DNA of 7,825 bases, taken from contig CAMWJQ010000186.1 of assembly GCA_947174615.1 (NCBI GenBank), positions 1 through 7,825 on the forward strand, written 5' to 3'. The notes below the pieces were generated by a model that did not search any database, was not told the origin of the DNA, and worked only from the letters and a program-made list of their open reading frames with translations. A program made the translations under genes and the position numbers. This document shows, one piece after another, positions 5,596 through 7,825 of this stretch; the first letter of the stretch is position 1; each line of letters begins with the position of its first letter. This DNA is from an uncultured Lachnospiraceae bacterium. Lineage in GTDB: Bacteria > Bacillota > Clostridia > Lachnospirales > Lachnospiraceae.

Positions 5596-7653
5596 TTATC
5601 TATATTCACTGATCTCATAAAAAGTAACCATCATAATCATCGTGTCTGCCCGCTTACCGATCACTTTCACCGTCACGCGGTACCAGACATCCTGTGTCAG
5701 TTCATACTCCATAGGACCACAGAAATCTCCCTTCACAATCTTGGCAAACGCTTCACTCAAAAGTGCATTTTCCGCCTGCATTCTACGGTTATGCTCATGC
5801 TCATTCACACTTTTTTCAAATAATATTTCCGTATCATATCTGGCATTGGTCCGAAGCAGTTCGATTCTGTCATTTCTGTACTCATAGACAGCGATCGGCG
5901 TCTCCAGCATATCAAAGAACTTACTGATGCTCGACCGCGTATTCCACAGCTCATTCACAATGTTTGTATTCTCATCCGCACTGCTCTTTGCACCCATCTC
6001 CGCTTCTCTGGCAATAAACTTCTCATAATCAGCAACTGGCATTGGCTTTGCATAATAATATCCCTGCGCATATTCACAGCCAATACATTTGAGGAAATCG
6101 ACCTGATCGATCGTCTCTACGCCCTCCACGATCGACGGCAGATGCAGCCATTTCGCCATACGGATCACGGAAGTCAGCACTTTTTCACCTTTACCGTTAA
6201 ACTCCTGATCCTGCAAAAATTTCATATCGACCTTCAGATAATCAACTTCCATATTCTTTAGAACATTGAGTGAAGAATATCCGCTCCCGAAATCATCCAT
6301 CATGATCTTAAACCCCAGACGATGCAGACTGCTCATTGTATTCATGATCAAATCCTGAGCTTCCATAAAAGCGCTCTCCGTCAGTTCCAAATTCAGCAAT
6401 TCCGCCGGAATCTGGAACTCTGTGAGCAGTTTCTTGAAAATCTTTACCAGATGTGGGTTGTAGATATTCACACGAGATACATTTACAGAGATTGGATTTG
6501 GTGTTTTTCCCTCATCCAGCCACTTTCGCAGCAGCATACAGACATGACGCCACATATACTGGTCCAATCTGCCAATAATCCCATTGCGCTCATAGACGGG
6601 GATAAATTCACCCGGCGACATCATTCCTTTTTCGGGATGATTCCAGCGCACCAATGCCTCCGCCCCGTATGAACGGTCTGTCACCAAATTGATCTTGGGC
6701 TGCAAATACACCTCAAACTGTTCCTCATCAATCGCCCGATTCACCTCATTGATGATAAACTGCTCCTGGCGCATATTTTCAATCATTCTCTCATCATAGT
6801 ATGCGAGACTCTGAACAAATTTTCCCTTGCAGCTCTTTGCTGCCAAAGATGCCCTGTCATACATTTCAGGCACATCTACCGAATCATCCTTAATGATATA
6901 TACACCGCATGAAAGCTTAATATTATAATCTTTATTTACTTTTCTCAGATTGATCTGGAGTGCTTTTACCAATAACTCCACATTTTCTTCCTTAAAGGGC
7001 ATACACACTGCAAAGATATCATTTTCCACGCGCCCGTAGACAAATTTGTCAATCACTGTCGAAATCTTCTTCAGCTCAAGCGCGACGCTCTTCAATACTT
7101 TATCGCCTTCTTTGATGCCATAAAAATTATTAATCATCTTAAAGCGGTCAATGTCAAATCGCACAAATGCAAACGTCTCCTCTGTCTCGTCCATCAGCAT
7201 ACTGCGCACGGATCTATAAAACTTAAACTTCGTATAAATCCCTGTGACTGCATCCCGCTCCGCCATAATCATGCGGCTCTTGTCTATGGCATTCTTGATG
7301 CGAAACCGCAAAAGGACAGGATTATATGGTTTCATTACAAAATCCCACACCCCCGCCTCCAGACATTTCTGCTCTGAGTGCCAGTCCTCATTGGATGTCG
7401 CGACGATCACCGGGATATTATCATACTCCTGATGCCTGCGAAATTCATCCATAAACTGAAACCCATCCATAACTGGCATAATTAAGTCCAGCACAATCAC
7501 TGCCACTTGATTAATATTTTGGGCAAGCAGTTCAAGCGCCTCCTGTCCATCTGACGCATCCAGTATTTCATATTCATCTTTGATGACATCCCTAAGTCTC
7601 TGCTTCACGACCTCCTCATCATCAACTAACAATATCGTATTTTTGCTATACAT
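5596..7653 (-). CDS. Response regulator: REC–GGDEF(degenerate)–EAL–PAS-like
   Basis: Likely a phosphorylation-controlled c-di-GMP phosphodiesterase, cytoplasmic, 685 aa. REC domain (about 5-125): acidic pocket D11/D12, phospho-acceptor D56 (VLDLIMPVMDG), T86, K108. GGDEF domain (about 130-290): the usual TGIY and FDIDRFKMINNFYG segments, but the active-site loop reads ENDIF (210-214) instead of GGDEF, so cyclase activity is not expected; GTP sensing is possible. EAL domain (about 297-545): E332 of EALVRW, N391 of VNVSR, E423 of ELTES, D453/D454 of DDFGSGYSS, K474, E510 of EGVET and Q530 of QGYYYAKPM are all present, so hydrolysis is expected. C-terminus (about 570-685): a PAS-like segment without known ligand. 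Start: ATG 7653 is chosen, but TTG 7656 is better spaced (8 nt) from AAGGAG at 7665-7670. The longer frame to GTG 7716 would overlap the promoter. No partner histidine kinase is adjacent. Confidence 0.93.
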   Translation of the reverse strand: MYSKNTILLVDDEEVVKQRLRDVIKDEYEILDASDGQEALELLAQNINQVAVIVLDLIMPVMDGFQFMDEFRRHQEYDNIPVIVATSNEDWHSEQKCLEAGVWDFVMKPYNPVLLRFRIKNAIDKSRMIMAERDAVTGIYTKFKFYRSVRSMLMDETEETFAFVRFDIDRFKMINNFYGIKEGDKVLKSVALELKKISTVIDKFVYGRVENDIFAVCMPFKEENVELLVKALQINLRKVNKDYNIKLSCGVYIIKDDSVDVPEMYDRASLAAKSCKGKFVQSLAYYDERMIENMRQEQFIINEVNRAIDEEQFEVYLQPKINLVTDRSYGAEALVRWNHPEKGMMSPGEFIPVYERNGIIGRLDQYMWRHVCMLLRKWLDEGKTPNPISVNVSRVNIYNPHLVKIFKKLLTEFQIPAELLNLELTESAFMEAQDLIMNTMSSLHRLGFKIMMDDFGSGYSSLNVLKNMEVDYLKVDMKFLQDQEFNGKGEKVLTSVIRMAKWLHLPSIVEGVETIDQVDFLKCIGCEYAQGYYYAKPMPVADYEKFIAREAEMGAKSSADENTNIVNELWNTRSSISKFFDMLETPIAVYEYRNDRIELLRTNARYDTEILFEKSVNEHEHNRRMQAENALLSEAFAKIVKGDFCGPMEYELTQDVWYRVTVKVIGKRADTMIMMVTFYEISEYR

Positions 7654-7664
7654 CAATGTATCCG

Positions 7665-7670
7665 CTCCTT
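7665..7670 (-). promoter_or_regulatory. RBS of the response regulator (AAGGAG)
   Basis: AAGGAG on the minus strand, 11 nt from ATG 7653 and 8 nt from the adjacent TTG at 7656-7654. The spacing makes TTG a serious rival start, adding one residue. Both rule out the upstream GTG at 7716, which has no such site. Confidence 0.75.
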
Positions 7671-7728
7671 TATCACATCCCAGGCTGTTTGACGGATGTT
7701 TATGCAAATTATACACAACCTAATTTTA

Positions 7729-7758
7729 ATTCTACATTTTTTTGCATCAATTTGTCAA
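7729..7758 (-). promoter_or_regulatory. Sigma-A promoter of the response regulator
   Basis: On the minus strand a perfect -35 TTGACA (7758-7753) is followed after 18 nt by TAGAAT (7734-7729), one mismatch from consensus, with an A-run in the spacer. Transcription would start near 7722, giving a 5' leader of about 70 nt. A second -10, TATAAT at 7713-7708, has only a poor -35 (TGTAGA) 17 nt upstream. The remaining 67 nt to the window edge show no gene. Confidence 0.8.
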
Positions 7759-7825
7759 TGTATTCTGAGATATTTTGTAAAGTATGTGGAAAAATTTATA
7801 GATACCACAATGTGCATAAAGTATT

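Noticed and set aside
7708..7736. Second promoter TGTAGA-N17-TATAAT for the response regulator.
   Set aside because: The -10 is perfect but the -35 is poor, and no extended -10 TGn is present; the overlapping TTGACA-N18-TAGAAT is much better.

Overview
The window looks like a chromosomal segment of an anaerobic, low-to-moderate GC Firmicute, most likely a Clostridia/Lachnospiraceae member. The evidence is the strong AGGAGG-type ribosome binding sites 7 nt from their starts, the Firmicute-type BirA box, the style of the 1-phosphofructokinase, MATE and REC-GGDEF-EAL proteins, and a biotin synthase with the cysteine pattern expected in strict anaerobes. Every supported gene lies on the minus strand, so transcription runs from high to low coordinates. 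I saw no CRISPR array, insertion sequence, tRNA, rRNA, riboswitch or convincing intrinsic terminator.

In transcription order: (1) 7653-5596 encodes a 685-aa response regulator with REC, degenerate GGDEF, apparently intact EAL and a C-terminal PAS-like region. It has its own sigma-A promoter (TTGACA-N18-TAGAAT, 7729-7758). (2) 5580-4947 holds no intact gene. It contains the eroded remains of a larB-larC pair (nickel-pincer nucleotide cofactor biosynthesis): a central piece of LarB fused out of frame to two non-adjacent pieces of LarC. (3) 4954-4289 is a HAD phosphatase of the phosphoglycolate phosphatase type, followed after 22 nt by (4) a MATE-family exporter (4266-2902); the two look co-transcribed. 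(5) 2776-1874 is a PfkB-family 1-phosphofructokinase (fruK). (6) 1794-1156 is a 212-aa, Trp-rich protein I do not recognise. (7) 1052-87 is biotin synthase, preceded by a BirA-type operator lying over its probable promoter. It is an orphan here: no bioA, bioD, bioF or bioY is in the window.

The genes do not form one pathway. They read as separate housekeeping units (c-di-GMP turnover, phosphate-ester clean-up and export, fructose-1-phosphate utilisation, biotin). The two most interesting points are the decayed larBC scar, which suggests loss or relocation of nickel-pincer cofactor synthesis in this lineage, and the biotin synthase, in which a Ser stands where the E. coli enzyme has an auxiliary-cluster Cys and extra cysteines occur nearby. 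The latter fits the 'Type II' BioB described from obligate anaerobes.
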